Positions 1 to 11,566 of a DNA stretch of 64,000 nt are shown one piece after another. The position numbers and the translations under genes are program-made. The stretch is taken from NCBI GenBank assembly GCA_016703265.1, contig JADJCK010000015.1:30741-94740 (forward strand), given 5' to 3'. The notes beneath the pieces are model-generated. The model was not told the origin of the DNA. It made no database searches and saw only the letters and a list, made by a program, of their open reading frames with translations. Each line of letters starts with the position of its first letter. Within the stretch, counting starts at the first letter, position 1. The DNA is from a bacterium (GTDB taxonomy: Bacteria > Krumholzibacteriota > Krumholzibacteriia > LZORAL124-64-63).

Positions 1-1362
1 CTCGTAGTACTTGTACCTGACCAAAGGGCCGAGCCCCCAGTAGTCCGCCACGCCGTCGTCACCGACGCGGCGCCGGATACGCTCGGCGCGTACCATCAGG
101 TCGAATTCTGTTCTGCCATCCTCATCCCTGTCGCTCGTACGAAGATTCGGCTGGAGAAGCCAGCGCCAACCGCGCCCGGTATCGTCGAGGCGGCGCCAGG
201 CAATCGCGCTGCCTTCCAGTGGTTGCACCCTGAAATTGGGCCCAATCATGACGAGGAGCGCCGACCCGACGCCGCTCCTGCCGGCAGTCCCGGTCGTGGC
301 GGCGGCATCATCGTCGCCGCGGCGCGCAACGAGCATCATGCGTACGCTCGGCTGGGTGAGGTACCATTCGCGATATTCATCCGGGAAACCCTCGTTGTAG
401 GCAAACCGATGGTAGACGACGCCGAGTCCGGACTCCAATGCCAGTGCCGCATTGCGGCTGAGCGTGTATTCGACGCCCACGTTGGTGCGCCATTCGAAGT
501 CCAGGCCGGATGAACCATATCCGGCCCGGAAATCAGTCTGCAGGCCGGTTGCCCAGTAGGGACGCACGTGGCCGCGCGGTTCATGACGACGCAGGTACTG
601 CAGCAGCAGCGTGGCATCGTAGGTGCCCCTGGGCTCGGATTCGAGGTCATTGTAGGTGTCCTTGCGGAGATCGCCGCTCAGCCTCGTGCCCAGGCGCAGT
701 CCGTGGCCGTCGTTGAACATGTGACGCCACATGAACCCGTTGACGTTCAGTCCGCTGATGCCGTCGAGGCCATTGACGGTGAACTCCAGCGCCTGCCAGG
801 AGTCGTCCTGCGCGGCCTGGTCTTCGTCGGATCCAGGGTCGTCGCTGCCCCAGGGGTACACCGTGACGAAGGTCGCCAGCGTCGAGAGCCCGTTGAAGGA
901 GCCCACTTCCGGGATGTAGGCCATGTTCACGTCGACGGCGTGCAGCCTCACCGTCACCAGCGGGTACGGCGTCAGCACCGGGTAGCCGTCGTTGAGCGAC
1001 GGCGACACGGCGTCGATCATCTGCGCGCCCACCCACACGCCGCCGATCAGCCGCACCCGGGCACCCAGCGACAAGTGCCAGTTCGCATGCCCGTACGAGT
1101 CCTGGTACACGCCCAGGTTCCCGTTCAGGGCGCCGCGCTTCGTCTGGGCGAATGTCCACTGCAGGCCGGCCCCGGGATTGAACTCGCGCAATCCCGAACC
1201 CTCATACGCATTCAGATGGTGCGAGAACCCGAACACGTTCACCGCCATCTCGGCCCGCGCCGCGCCCGGCGCCGCCAGTGCGGCACAGCCCACGACCAGG
1301 GTGAGACACACGTTGAATCGATGCAGGTTCCTGGAAAGCACGGAGATGGCCATCGGATACAT
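1..1362 (-). CDS. Putative outer-membrane beta-barrel protein (3' end outside window)
   Basis: An open minus-strand frame starts at 1362 (alternative ATG at 1353) and runs off the left edge, giving 454 residues without a stop. The N-terminus (MAISVLSRNLHRFN, then a hydrophobic stretch ending AAPGAARA) looks like a signal peptide. The rest has alternating polar/aromatic strands rich in Gly, Trp and Tyr, as in outer-membrane barrels, for example RTNVGVEYTLS and LGPLVRYKYYE. An acidic loop (GSDDPGSDEDQ) may be extracellular. No named family was recognised; porin-like or OmpA-barrel-like are the best guesses. It is divergent from uppP across a 205-bp gap in which no confident promoter was seen. 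Confidence 0.6.
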   Translation of the reverse strand, partial: MYPMAISVLSRNLHRFNVCLTLVVGCAALAAPGAARAEMAVNVFGFSHHLNAYEGSGLREFNPGAGLQWTFAQTKRGALNGNLGVYQDSYGHANWHLSLGARVRLIGGVWVGAQMIDAVSPSLNDGYPVLTPYPLVTVRLHAVDVNMAYIPEVGSFNGLSTLATFVTVYPWGSDDPGSDEDQAAQDDSWQALEFTVNGLDGISGLNVNGFMWRHMFNDGHGLRLGTRLSGDLRKDTYNDLESEPRGTYDATLLLQYLRRHEPRGHVRPYWATGLQTDFRAGYGSSGLDFEWRTNVGVEYTLSRNAALALESGLGVVYHRFAYNEGFPDEYREWYLTQPSVRMMLVARRGDDDAAATTGTAGRSGVGSALLVMIGPNFRVQPLEGSAIAWRRLDDTGRGWRWLLQPNLRTSDRDEDGRTEFDLMVRAERIRRRVGDDGVADYWGLGPLVRYKYYE

Positions 1363-1567
1363 CTTTTGCGCATGCGTTCGGGAATCGTTCCTGGCGCCAG
1401 CCCAGGCAGTGCCGCTGCTGATGGTACCCTGCAACTGCCGTACGATGCAAGATAGAGAGCCCCGCCCAACCCCCACGGTTGCTTCAACGCGCCATCGGCC
1501 CTAGTCTTGGGCGGTCCCGAGCCGGGAGAATCGATCCCCGAGCGCACCCCGCATCCCCGGAGATGGC

Positions 1568-2383
1568 ATGGACCTCCTTTTGTGGCTGAAAGCGGCGATC
1601 CTCGGGCTGGTCGAAGGCGCGACCGAGTTCATCCCGGTTTCGTCGACCGGGCACCTGATCCTCACGCAGAGCCTCCTGAATTTCACGGGGCCCACGGCCA
1701 ATGCGTTCCTCATCTTCATCCAGCTGGGGGCCATCCTGGCGGTGGTCTGGCTGTACTGGCGCAAGTTCCTCGACCTGCTGCTCAACTTCTGGAAGCCCGG
1801 CAAGGCGCGGCAGCTGGTGCTGAACCTCGTGATCGCCACCATTCCGGCGGTGGTGATCGGGCTGCCGACCGACGACTGGATCGAGGCGCGCCTGTTCAAG
1901 CCGCTGCCGGTGGCCCTGGCGCTGGTGGTCGGCGGTATCGCCATCCTCATCATCGAGAAGCGGAAGCACACCGTGAAGGTGGCGAGCCTGGATGACATCC
2001 CCCTGAAGCTGGCGCTGGGGGTGGGGCTCATCCAGGTGTTGTCGATCCTGTGGCCGGGGGTGTCGCGGTCGGGGGCGACGATCATGGGCGGGCTGGTGCT
2101 GGGGCTGTCGCGGACGGCAGCGACCGAGTTCTCGTTCTTCCTGGCGGTGCCGGCCATGCTCGGGGCCTCGGCCCTGAAGTTATATGGTGTGCGCGACCAG
2201 CTCGGTGCGGGCGACCTGCCGGTGTTCGCGATCGGGTTCCTGGTGGCGTTCGTGTCGGCGTTGCTGGTCATCAAGGGGTTGCTGGCGTTCGTGGCGCGGC
2301 GGAGTTTCGTGCCGTTCGCCTGGTACCGGATCGTGGTTGGCGTAGCTGTGGCGGCCGCGTTTGCGTTCGGAGTGGGGCGTTGA
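1568..2383 (+). CDS. uppP: Undecaprenyl-diphosphatase UppP (BacA)
   Basis: Integral membrane enzyme that dephosphorylates undecaprenyl pyrophosphate to recycle the lipid carrier for peptidoglycan and other surface glycans; overexpression gives bacitracin resistance. The 271-residue length is normal for the family. Both signatures are visible: the acidic motif GLVEGATEFIPVSSTGH at residues 13-29 (E16, E20, S25-S26) and PGVSRSGAT at 163-171 containing the catalytic-site Arg167. Multiple hydrophobic helices cover the rest. Its stop codon overlaps the TTG start of the following AtpI-like gene, so it is probably cotranscribed into the ATP synthase operon. Confidence 0.95.
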   Translation: MDLLLWLKAAILGLVEGATEFIPVSSTGHLILTQSLLNFTGPTANAFLIFIQLGAILAVVWLYWRKFLDLLLNFWKPGKARQLVLNLVIATIPAVVIGLPTDDWIEARLFKPLPVALALVVGGIAILIIEKRKHTVKVASLDDIPLKLALGVGLIQVLSILWPGVSRSGATIMGGLVLGLSRTAATEFSFFLAVPAMLGASALKLYGVRDQLGAGDLPVFAIGFLVAFVSALLVIKGLLAFVARRSFVPFAWYRIVVGVAVAAAFAFGVGR

Positions 2384-2787
2384 ACGAAAAGCTGCTTGCC
2401 CACGTCCGTTTGTGGACTATTTTAGTCGCGCTGGTTGTCTCTGTCGTCGCATTTTTTGCGATTTCGTTCGCATTTGCCCTCGGAATTTTCCTTACAGCCC
2501 TGTGGGCCGCTGCCGGCCTGCTGGTGCTCGAGCGCCTGCTGCGCGCAGCGGTGCTGCCGCCGGGTAAGGCCCGCAACGGGTTTGCGATCGCCCTCTGGGG
2601 TGCCGCAAAAATCGCAGTTTACGGCGTCGCGGTATGGGTGCTATTTTCCCGTCCGCTTCCAGCACTGAGCCACGCCGTGGGGTTCACTTTAATGATGGTC
2701 GTCCTGGTGGTCCTCGGGGCACAGGCCCGCTCCGCCGAGATCCGACTGTCCTCCCGACGGGAAAACGATGCACCGACTGAAAGTTGA
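2380..2787 (+). CDS. atpI: ATP synthase subunit I-like membrane protein (AtpI-like)
   Basis: Small membrane protein (135 residues) immediately upstream of atpB, the usual place for AtpI, which assists c-ring assembly or ion supply to Fo. A TTG start at 2380 is chosen because GGAG lies 6-7 bases upstream and the codon overlaps the uppP stop (TTGA); no better start lies within the coding part. Four hydrophobic stretches are visible, including WTILVALVVSVVAFFAI and FTLMMVVLVVLG. Sequence similarity in the AtpI family is weak, so the assignment rests mainly on topology and position. Its 3' end overlaps atpB by 20 bases. Confidence 0.65.
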   Translation: MNEKLLAHVRLWTILVALVVSVVAFFAISFAFALGIFLTALWAAAGLLVLERLLRAAVLPPGKARNGFAIALWGAAKIAVYGVAVWVLFSRPLPALSHAVGFTLMMVVLVVLGAQARSAEIRLSSRRENDAPTES

Positions 2788-3919
2788 ACGCGTCGCCCTC
2801 CTGGCCCTCCTGCTCGGAGCGGCCCTGCTGGCGCCCGGGTACGCCCTCGCCGCGGATGAACACGGCCATTCGGCGCCGGCCACGGCCACGGCCACGGAGC
2901 AGCACGAGGCGGCCCCCGCCGAGGCGCACCAGGCGTCGCCGGCCGAGGCGCCCGCCACCGACCATGCCCACGGCGAGCCGGCTGAGTCCGGGCACGCGGC
3001 CACCGAACATCCGGCCACCGACGGCCACGCCGTCGATGCGGCCCACGGCACGACCGACGCGCACGGCGCCGACGCCACGCACGGCGACGCGGCCGCGCAC
3101 GGCGGCGGTCACGGCGGCGGCATGCCGCACCTGCCGAGTGCCATCACGTTCATCTCGAAGTGGGTGCCGCAGCCGGTGGGCGAGAAGCTCGACGCGCTGA
3201 AGGATCCCATCTTCTCGTTGTTCATGGCGGCGATCATCGCCGCTTTTTTCATCTCGCTGTCGGGCAAGCTGAATGCGCGCCACCCGGGCCGCGCGCAGAT
3301 GGCCGCCGAGCTGATCTTCGGCGGGCTGTATTCGCTGTTCGCGACGATCATTGGGAGCACCGCGCGGCGCTACACGCCGTTCCTCGGTTCGATGTTCGTG
3401 TTCATCCTCTGCAACAACCTGTTCGGCCTGATCCCGCTGGGTCACTCGTCGACCAGCAGCTTCGCCAACACCACCTTCGCGCTGGGCATGATGACGTTCC
3501 TGTACGTCCAGGGCATCGCGCTGAAGGAGAACGGCATCGGCGGGTACCTGCACCACATGGCGGGCTCGCCGAAGACGAAGATGGACTGGGGCTTCTCGCT
3601 GCTGCTGTTCCCGCTGCACCTGCTGGGCGAGCTGATCAAGCCCGTCTCGCTGTCGCTGCGTCTGTTCGGCAACATCTTCGGCGAGGACACGCTCGTGGCC
3701 ACGATGGTGCTGCTGGGCGCGGGCATCAGCTTCTCGCTCAGCGGGCAGAACCCGTGGGTGCCGGGACTGCCGCTGCAGTTCCCGTTCTATTTCCTGGGCC
3801 TGCTGTCGTGCACCATCCAGGCGCTGGTGTTCACGCTGCTGGCGACGGTCTACATCGCGCTGTGGCTGCCCCACGGGCACCACGGTGACGAGCACGGCGA
3901 AGGCCACCACGCCCACTAG
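2768..3919 (+). CDS. atpB: F-type ATP synthase subunit a
   Basis: Fo stator subunit forming the proton half-channels against the c-ring. The conserved helix PVSLSLRLFGNIFGED contains the essential Arg (R298). At 383 residues it is about 100 longer than many family members. A signal-peptide-like N-terminus (ALLLGAALLAPGYALAADE) is followed by roughly 85 residues of low-complexity His/Ala/Glu sequence, and the C-terminus ends in a His-rich tail (HGHHGDEHGEGHHAH). The extension should face the periplasm if the leader is cleaved or acts as an extra helix. Overlap with the AtpI-like gene suggests translational coupling. Confidence 0.96.
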   Translation: MHRLKVERVALLALLLGAALLAPGYALAADEHGHSAPATATATEQHEAAPAEAHQASPAEAPATDHAHGEPAESGHAATEHPATDGHAVDAAHGTTDAHGADATHGDAAAHGGGHGGGMPHLPSAITFISKWVPQPVGEKLDALKDPIFSLFMAAIIAAFFISLSGKLNARHPGRAQMAAELIFGGLYSLFATIIGSTARRYTPFLGSMFVFILCNNLFGLIPLGHSSTSSFANTTFALGMMTFLYVQGIALKENGIGGYLHHMAGSPKTKMDWGFSLLLFPLHLLGELIKPVSLSLRLFGNIFGEDTLVATMVLLGAGISFSLSGQNPWVPGLPLQFPFYFLGLLSCTIQALVFTLLATVYIALWLPHGHHGDEHGEGHHAH

Positions 3920-3965
3920 GGCGCGGGCCTCAGCCAAGAGAACTTCGGGCGTCGGGCCCGGAATT

Positions 3966-3985
3966 CCGGATCGATGGCGATCCGG
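3966..3985 (+). other. Intercistronic stem-loop between atpB and atpE
   Basis: A perfect 8-bp inverted repeat (CCGGATCG / CGATCCGG) with a 4-nt loop lies in the 124-nt gap before atpE. No T-run follows, so a terminator is unlikely. In other bacteria mRNA structure upstream of atpE tunes the high c-subunit stoichiometry; that role here is inference. Confidence 0.5.
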
Positions 3986-4043
3986 GACCACCGCGGGGCA
4001 ACCCGCGTAAAGTGAAGACGCGCGCACGCGTTAAGGAGGAACA

Positions 4044-4274
4044 ATGGACGGCAACATTCTCGGACTGGCTCTTCCCCTCGGGCTGGGTATGGCGGCGATC
4101 GGTTCGGGCCTCGGCCTGGGCAAGGCGATCGAGGGCGGCATGAACGCCATGGGCCGGCAGCCGGAAGCCATCGGCCAGATCCAGACGGCCATGATCATCG
4201 GTTGCGCCTTCATCGAGGCTCTGACGATCTACGCCCTGATCGCGACCATCCTCCTGATGGGCAAGCTGGGCTGA
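4044..4274 (+). CDS. atpE: F-type ATP synthase subunit c
   Basis: Two-helix hairpin proteolipid (76 residues) forming the rotor ring. The polar loop RQPEA (residues 38-42) and the ion-carrying carboxylate E58 in GCAFIEALTIY are clear. Aligned by eye to Na+-type c subunits, the position of the Na+-ligand Gln in helix 1 is Leu25 and the residue after E58 is Ala rather than Ser/Thr, so proton coupling is predicted. A strong ribosome-binding site (TAAGGAGG) sits 4-5 bases before the ATG, fitting high expression. It is flanked on both sides by gaps of about 125 nt with hairpins. Confidence 0.97.
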   Translation: MDGNILGLALPLGLGMAAIGSGLGLGKAIEGGMNAMGRQPEAIGQIQTAMIIGCAFIEALTIYALIATILLMGKLG

Positions 4275-4331
4275 TGACGGCTTCGGCCGAAGACCCTGGG
4301 CCGGTTTCTGCGTGCGCGGCAGTGATCGCGG

Positions 4332-4350
4332 GGGGCGGCTTCGCCGCCCC
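4332..4350 (+). other. Intercistronic stem-loop between atpE and atpF
   Basis: GGGGCGGC and GCCGCCCC pair perfectly around a 3-nt loop in the 127-nt atpE-atpF gap. There is no following T-run. It may stabilise the 3' end of an atpE-containing transcript or lower downstream expression; this is inference. Confidence 0.5.
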
Positions 4351-4401
4351 TCCAAGCCGCGGCGGCGTGCGTGAGAGAAGGTCGACCGGAAGGTACCCAT
4401 C

Positions 4402-4905
4402 ATGGATTTCGTGACACCAAACATCACCAATCTGCTGACCACGGCGGTCGGCTTCATCCTCTTCGTGTGGGTGTTGGCCAAGTTCGCCTGGGGGCCGATC
4501 CTCAACCTGCTGGACGCCCGGCGCCAGAAGATCGAGGGCGACTACACGGCGGCCGAGAAGAATCTCGCCGACTCCGAGCAGTTGAAGGGTGAGTTCGAGA
4601 GCAAGCTCGCCGACATCAAGTCCATCGAGCGCGAGCGCGTGCAGGAAGCGGTCAAGCGCGGTGAAGGCATCGCCGACGGCATCGTGCACAAGGCGCACGC
4701 CGACGCCGCGTCCACCGTGGCGAAGGCCGAGCAGGACATCGAGGTCGAGGCCCACAAGGCCCAGTTGCAGCTGCGCGACTCGGTGGTGGCCATGGCGATC
4801 GGTGCGGCCGAGAAGGTCATCGGCACCAAGATGGACGATGCGATGCACCGCAAGCTGATCACCGACTACATCGACGAGCTGGACAAGACCGGGAGCGGAG
4901 CCTGA
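4402..4905 (+). CDS. atpF: F-type ATP synthase subunit b
   Basis: Peripheral-stalk subunit of 167 residues. A single N-terminal membrane helix (TAVGFILFVWVLAKFAWGP) is followed by a long charged coiled coil with the typical start LLDARRQKIEGDY, ending in a globular tail that contacts delta. Length and architecture match ordinary b subunits. GGAAGG lies upstream of the ATG. The stop codon overlaps the atpH start (TGATG), so translation is probably coupled. Confidence 0.95.
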   Translation: MDFVTPNITNLLTTAVGFILFVWVLAKFAWGPILNLLDARRQKIEGDYTAAEKNLADSEQLKGEFESKLADIKSIERERVQEAVKRGEGIADGIVHKAHADAASTVAKAEQDIEVEAHKAQLQLRDSVVAMAIGAAEKVIGTKMDDAMHRKLITDYIDELDKTGSGA

Positions 4906-5456
4906 TGCGCGACCGCAGGGTAGCCGGACGTTACGCGGAGGCGCTGCTGCGCACGGCCAAGCCGGCGGGAACGCTGGTCGCGTGCGCCGAGTCGTACGCG
5001 GGCGTGCTCGAGGTCATGGCGGCCAGCCGTGAGCTGGTCATCTTCCTCGACAGTCCGCAGGTGCGCGAGCAGGAGAAGAAGGAAGTCCTGAAGAAGGTCT
5101 TCGGGCCGCACCTGGAACCGGTGCTGCTGGACTTCTTCAACCTGCTGCTCGACCGCAACCGCATCGAGCTGTTGCGCGACATCGGCACCGTGTTCGCCGA
5201 ACTGGTCGAGGCCGACCAGGGCCTGGTGCGGGTGGGCGTGGTCACGGCCATCGCGCTGCCGGCCGACCTGGAGACGAAGCTGCGCGACAAGCTGGCACAC
5301 GTGACGGGCAAGTCCGTCATCCTGGATAAGAAGGTCGATCCGGCGGTCATCGGCGGGGTGCGCGTCACCCTGGGCGATCGCGTCATCGACGGCACGGTGC
5401 GCACGAACCTGGACCGCCTGCGCAAGACGCTGGCCACTGCCCAGGTGCGGGGTTGA
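4905..5456 (+). CDS. atpH: F-type ATP synthase subunit delta
   Basis: Cytoplasmic stalk subunit (183 residues) joining the b dimer to the top of the F1 alpha/beta hexamer. The N-terminus RRVAGRYAEALL and the C-terminal segment GGVRVTLGDRVIDGTVRTNL are family hallmarks (compare 'GG..i.vgd.viDgSv...L'). It sits between atpF and atpA, overlapping atpF by one base, as in most bacterial operons. Confidence 0.95.
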   Translation: MRDRRVAGRYAEALLRTAKPAGTLVACAESYAGVLEVMAASRELVIFLDSPQVREQEKKEVLKKVFGPHLEPVLLDFFNLLLDRNRIELLRDIGTVFAELVEADQGLVRVGVVTAIALPADLETKLRDKLAHVTGKSVILDKKVDPAVIGGVRVTLGDRVIDGTVRTNLDRLRKTLATAQVRG

Positions 5457-5492
5457 CGACCCGTCACGCGGGATTCAACGAGGAGACCGGAA

Positions 5493-6998
<1,506 letters not shown>

Positions 6999-7031
6999 GA
7001 CTCGCAGGCGCGCGTAAGCGGGAGGTCACCG

Positions 7032-7940
7032 GTGGCTGGTGCCGGGGTCAAGCTACTGAACAAGCGGATCCGCTCGGTGCGGAGCACGCAGCAGATCACC
7101 AAGGCCATGAAAATGGTCGCGGCGGCGAAGCTGGCGCGTTCCCAGGGGCGGATGCTGGCGGCGCGTCCCTATTCGCGCAAGCTGACCGAGCTGATGCAGC
7201 AGTTGGCGGGCAAGGCGGAGATCGCCCATCCGCTGTTCGAGGTGCGTCCGGTGCACAAGCGCCTGTACGTGATCATCACCTCGGACAAGGGACTGTGCGG
7301 TTCGTACAACACGAACCTGCTGAAGGTGGCGCACAAGGCCGTCGACGCCTCCATCAAGAGCGGGGTCGAGACCGCGGTCTACACCATCGGCCGCAAGGGC
7401 GCCGAGTACTTCCGCAAGCGGGGCTACACGGTGTTCCACGCGCACACCGACTTCGCCGGCGACATGAGCGCCGACCGCGGCCGGCTCGTGGGCGACAAGG
7501 TCGTGGGCTCGTTCACCGACGGCTCGTTCGACGAAGTGCGGGTGGTCTACGCGCAGTTCGTCTCGACCATGACGCAGCGCCCGGTCGACGTGGCGCTGCT
7601 GCCGATCGCTCCCGAGGCCGCGGCCGAGGGCGTGAAGGTGCCGGTGCGGGGCGGCGCGGCTGTCGCTGCCGCACCCAAGGCCGAGCAGGACTACATCTGG
7701 GAACCGAGCCAGGAAGAGCTGTTCGCAGTGCTGCTGCCGCTCTACCTGCGCAACCGGGTCTTCATGACGCTGAGTGAGGCGTTCACGAGCGAACATGCGG
7801 CACGCATGACCTCGATGAACGCCGCGACCGAGAACGCAGGCGAGATGATCGGCGCGCTGACACTGCGGCGCAATCGTGAGCGCCAGGCCGCCATCACGAG
7901 CGAGCTGCTCGATATCGTCGGCGGCGCGAACGCGCTCTAG
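7032..7940 (+). CDS. atpG: F-type ATP synthase subunit gamma
   Basis: Central rotor shaft of F1 (302 residues, slightly longer than the usual 285-290). The N-terminal helix KRIRSVRSTQQITKAMKMVA and the C-terminal helix MNAATENAGEMIGALTLRRN are the two halves of the antiparallel coiled coil. SDKGLCGSYN is the conserved Rossmann-domain block. The extra length lies in an Ala/Val-rich insert near residues 200-225, before the block LFAVLLPLYLRNRVFMTLSEA. The start is GTG at 7032, with GGGAGG upstream. Confidence 0.96.
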   Translation: MAGAGVKLLNKRIRSVRSTQQITKAMKMVAAAKLARSQGRMLAARPYSRKLTELMQQLAGKAEIAHPLFEVRPVHKRLYVIITSDKGLCGSYNTNLLKVAHKAVDASIKSGVETAVYTIGRKGAEYFRKRGYTVFHAHTDFAGDMSADRGRLVGDKVVGSFTDGSFDEVRVVYAQFVSTMTQRPVDVALLPIAPEAAAEGVKVPVRGGAAVAAAPKAEQDYIWEPSQEELFAVLLPLYLRNRVFMTLSEAFTSEHAARMTSMNAATENAGEMIGALTLRRNRERQAAITSELLDIVGGANAL

Positions 7941-7960
7941 TACAGGTTGATCAAGCAGGG

Positions 7961-7978
7961 GCGGGGCATTCGCCCCGC
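7961..7978 (+). other. Intercistronic stem-loop between atpG and atpD
   Basis: GCGGGGC and GCCCCGC form a perfect 7-bp stem around ATTC in the 68-nt gap before atpD. It has no T-tract and leaves the atpD ribosome-binding site (CAAGGAG) free. It may be a processing or stability element. Confidence 0.45.
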
Positions 7979-8008
7979 GGGCGACAGGCAAAGCCAAGGA
8001 GACTGCAC

Positions 8009-9421
<1,413 letters not shown>

Positions 9422-9424
9422 ACG

Positions 9425-9841
9425 ATGGCCAGGAGCTTCAAGGTCATCATCGTCACCCCCGATCGCACCGCCTTCGAGGGCGAGGCGGTCTCCGCCACCT
9501 TCCCGGGTTCGGCCGGCTATCTCGGCGTGTGGGCCAACCACGCACCGCTGGTCGCCGCCGTCCTGCCCGGCCTGGTGACGCTGCGGCTCGACGATGCCGG
9601 CAACGAACAGAAGCTGGCCGTGGGCGCCGGCTTCCTCGAGATCTCCGACAACGTGGTCAACCTCATGACCGACACCTGCGAACTGTCGAGCGAGATCGAC
9701 GTGGCCCGCGCGCAAAAGGCCCTCGAACGCGCGCGGGCACGGCTGACCTCGATGGATTTGGACCTCGATCGCGAACGGGCGCGTCTGGCGCAGTCGCGGG
9801 CGCAGGCACGGATCAAGGCGGCGGGGCGCGGGGCGCGGTAG
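9425..9841 (+). CDS. atpC: F-type ATP synthase subunit epsilon
   Basis: F1 rotor/inhibitory subunit (138 residues). The N-terminal beta-sandwich begins FKVIIVTPDRTAFEGEA, with the conserved Gly-rich block ANHAPLVAAVLPGLVTL and GFLEISDNVVNLMTDT. The C-terminal two-helix part (AQKALERARARL onward) is complete and would allow the regulatory up/down conformations. It is the last gene of the operon; a terminator follows. Confidence 0.95.
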   Translation: MARSFKVIIVTPDRTAFEGEAVSATFPGSAGYLGVWANHAPLVAAVLPGLVTLRLDDAGNEQKLAVGAGFLEISDNVVNLMTDTCELSSEIDVARAQKALERARARLTSMDLDLDRERARLAQSRAQARIKAAGRGAR

Positions 9842-9871
9842 GCGCGCGGCGCATGCGGTTGAATGGTGGAT

Positions 9872-9907
9872 GCGGCCGGCTCCCGTTGGGGGCCGGCCGC
9901 CTTTTTT
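9872..9907 (+). terminator. Rho-independent terminator of the ATP synthase operon
   Basis: A GC-only stem (GCGGCCGGC with GCCGGCCGC, extended by flanking C/G pairs) closes a short loop and is followed by TTTTTT at 9902-9907. It lies 30 bases after atpC. A near-identical stem recurs after tpx at 12231. Confidence 0.9.
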
Positions 9908-9975
9908 CGTTCCAGGGGTTCGCGCCTTGACCCGAGCCTGCGCCCGAGACCCCACGGCTTCGGCCACGGCCCGTA

Positions 9976-10005
9976 TTGACGCCAAGAGGAGTAAAATGGT
10001 ATGCT
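9976..10005 (+). promoter_or_regulatory. Candidate sigma70-type promoter for the secreted repeat protein gene
   Basis: TTGACG at 9976-9981 and TATGCT at 10000-10005 are separated by 18 bases, 70 bases before the next gene and just after the atp terminator. Only sequence resemblance supports it. Confidence 0.45.
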
Positions 10006-10075
10006 TTGGGCTCCTCCGGAAAGACGGGCCCTGAAGGTCCGCCACCCGGGACCACGCAGCGATGGAGAGATGAAC

Positions 10076-11566
10076 ATGCGACGAATGATCAGCCTGTGCG
10101 CCCTGGTCGTGATGTCGGTCGTGGGCGTGGCTGCGGCGTCCACGGAGAATCTGCTCCCGGTCCGGGAAGGCGCATCGATCCCGGCGCCGCAGGCGCCGCG
10201 CGCCCAGCCGCCGCTGGATATCACGGGGGGCAAACTCCTCCCGGTGGGCGATGGCTCCATGCCTGTAGCGCGTCCCGAGCCGGCCCCGCACGCGGTCGAG
10301 TCGACCGTCGGCCAACTCCCGGTCGACGAGGCGGCGGGCTCCGGTCGCCAAAGCTCAGACAAGTCGGGCGCCGCGCCCCAGGTGATGGACGACCATTTCA
10401 CCGTACAGGCCGGCTCGACGCTCGCAATCGCCGCCGCTGCGGGCTTCCTGGTCAACGACTACGATCCCGAGGGCGATGCCGTGATAGCCACGGCGATCTC
10501 GCACTTTGTCGATAACGGTTCCCTGTCGGCGTTCACCGATGGCAGCTTCAACTACACCCCGGTCGCGGGATTCACCGGCTACGACTACTTCGACTACCAG
10601 GTCACCGATGGCACCAACAACGCGGAGATCGGCAGGGTCCACTTCCACGTGGTGGCCACCGACCGGCCGCCCCTGGCGCTGGGCGAAGCCTACGCCGTCG
10701 CCATGAATGCACCGTTGGCGATCGCGGCTGCGGCAGGCTTCCTGGTCAATGACTTCGACCCCGACGGCGACGCCGTTGCGGCGATCACGATCCCCGACGA
10801 TGTCGATTACGGCACCTTGTCTGCCTATACCGACGGCCAGTTCACCTACACTCCCAACCCGAACTTCACGGGAACCGACAGCTTCAGCTATCAGATCTCG
10901 GCCAACGGCCTGAGCGCCATCGCCACGGTCACGTTGACCGTGTACGAACCCAACCGGGCTCCGATTGCCACCGCGGACTACTATTACGCGCCGATCAGCG
11001 GCTCGATCGCCATTCCCGCCGCGGCGGGCCTGTTCCGGAACGACCTCGATCCGGATGGCGATGTGTTCTTCGCGACCATCATCTCCGACCTCGTCGATTA
11101 CGGCACGCTGTTGGCGTACACGGACGGCCACTTCAGCTACACGCCCACGCCCGGCTATTCCGGCATCGACCGGTTCACCTACCAGATCGGGGACGTCAAC
11201 GGCGCATCGGCGTCCGCCACGGTGACGATCTTCGTCGGCGTCACTTCGGATCCGGCCTCGCCGGTTCCCCTGCCGCCCGCCGATGGCCAGCGGTTCGGCA
11301 TGAGCCTGCCGACACCGAACCCCTTCAACCCGACCACGCGGATCGATTTCCGGGTCGACGGCACGGCCCGCACGGCCATGCGCGTGTTCGACCTGCGCGG
11401 GGCCCTGGTCCGGACCCTCGTGGATGAGGACCTTCCGGCCGGCGATCACACGGTCCAGTGGGACGGCAGGGACGATCAGGGCGTGGAGATGGCGAGCGGG
11501 GCCTACTTCGTCGCCCTGGTGAGCGGGTCGGATCTCACGAGCCGGAAGATTGCGCTCGTGAAGTAA
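10076..11566 (+). CDS. Secreted protein with three cadherin-like repeats and a FlgD-like sorting domain
   Basis: Predicted cell-surface or secreted protein of 496 residues. The start at 10076 has GGAG 8 bases upstream; an ATG at 10070 is possible. A signal peptide (ISLCALVVMSVVGVAAAS) is followed by a Pro-rich linker and three tandem repeats of about 100 residues. Each repeat contains an 'IAAAAGFLVNDYDPEGD'-like block and a later 'FTYTPNPNFTGTDSF'-like block, as in VCBS/cadherin-like tandem domains. The C-terminal ~85 residues carry PTPNPFNPTTRIDF and TVQWDGRDDQGVEMASGAY, the FlgD-Ig/type-IX-style sorting domain. The partner or ligand is unknown. Confidence 0.8.
   Translation: MRRMISLCALVVMSVVGVAAASTENLLPVREGASIPAPQAPRAQPPLDITGGKLLPVGDGSMPVARPEPAPHAVESTVGQLPVDEAAGSGRQSSDKSGAAPQVMDDHFTVQAGSTLAIAAAAGFLVNDYDPEGDAVIATAISHFVDNGSLSAFTDGSFNYTPVAGFTGYDYFDYQVTDGTNNAEIGRVHFHVVATDRPPLALGEAYAVAMNAPLAIAAAAGFLVNDFDPDGDAVAAITIPDDVDYGTLSAYTDGQFTYTPNPNFTGTDSFSYQISANGLSAIATVTLTVYEPNRAPIATADYYYAPISGSIAIPAAAGLFRNDLDPDGDVFFATIISDLVDYGTLLAYTDGHFSYTPTPGYSGIDRFTYQIGDVNGASASATVTIFVGVTSDPASPVPLPPADGQRFGMSLPTPNPFNPTTRIDFRVDGTARTAMRVFDLRGALVRTLVDEDLPAGDHTVQWDGRDDQGVEMASGAYFVALVSGSDLTSRKIALVK

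Noticed and set aside
568..1455. Long plus-strand open frame opposite the first gene
   Set aside because: High-GC antisense shadow; Arg/His/Val-rich composition and the convincing signal peptide on the minus strand favour the minus-strand gene.
4044..4274. Sodium-type c-ring
   Set aside because: The Gln and Ser/Thr positions that ligate Na+ are Leu25 and Ala59, so proton coupling is more likely.
9996..10034. Twelve-codon leader peptide with AGAGGAG upstream
   Set aside because: Overlaps the -10 of the candidate promoter and has no attenuator-like structure behind it.
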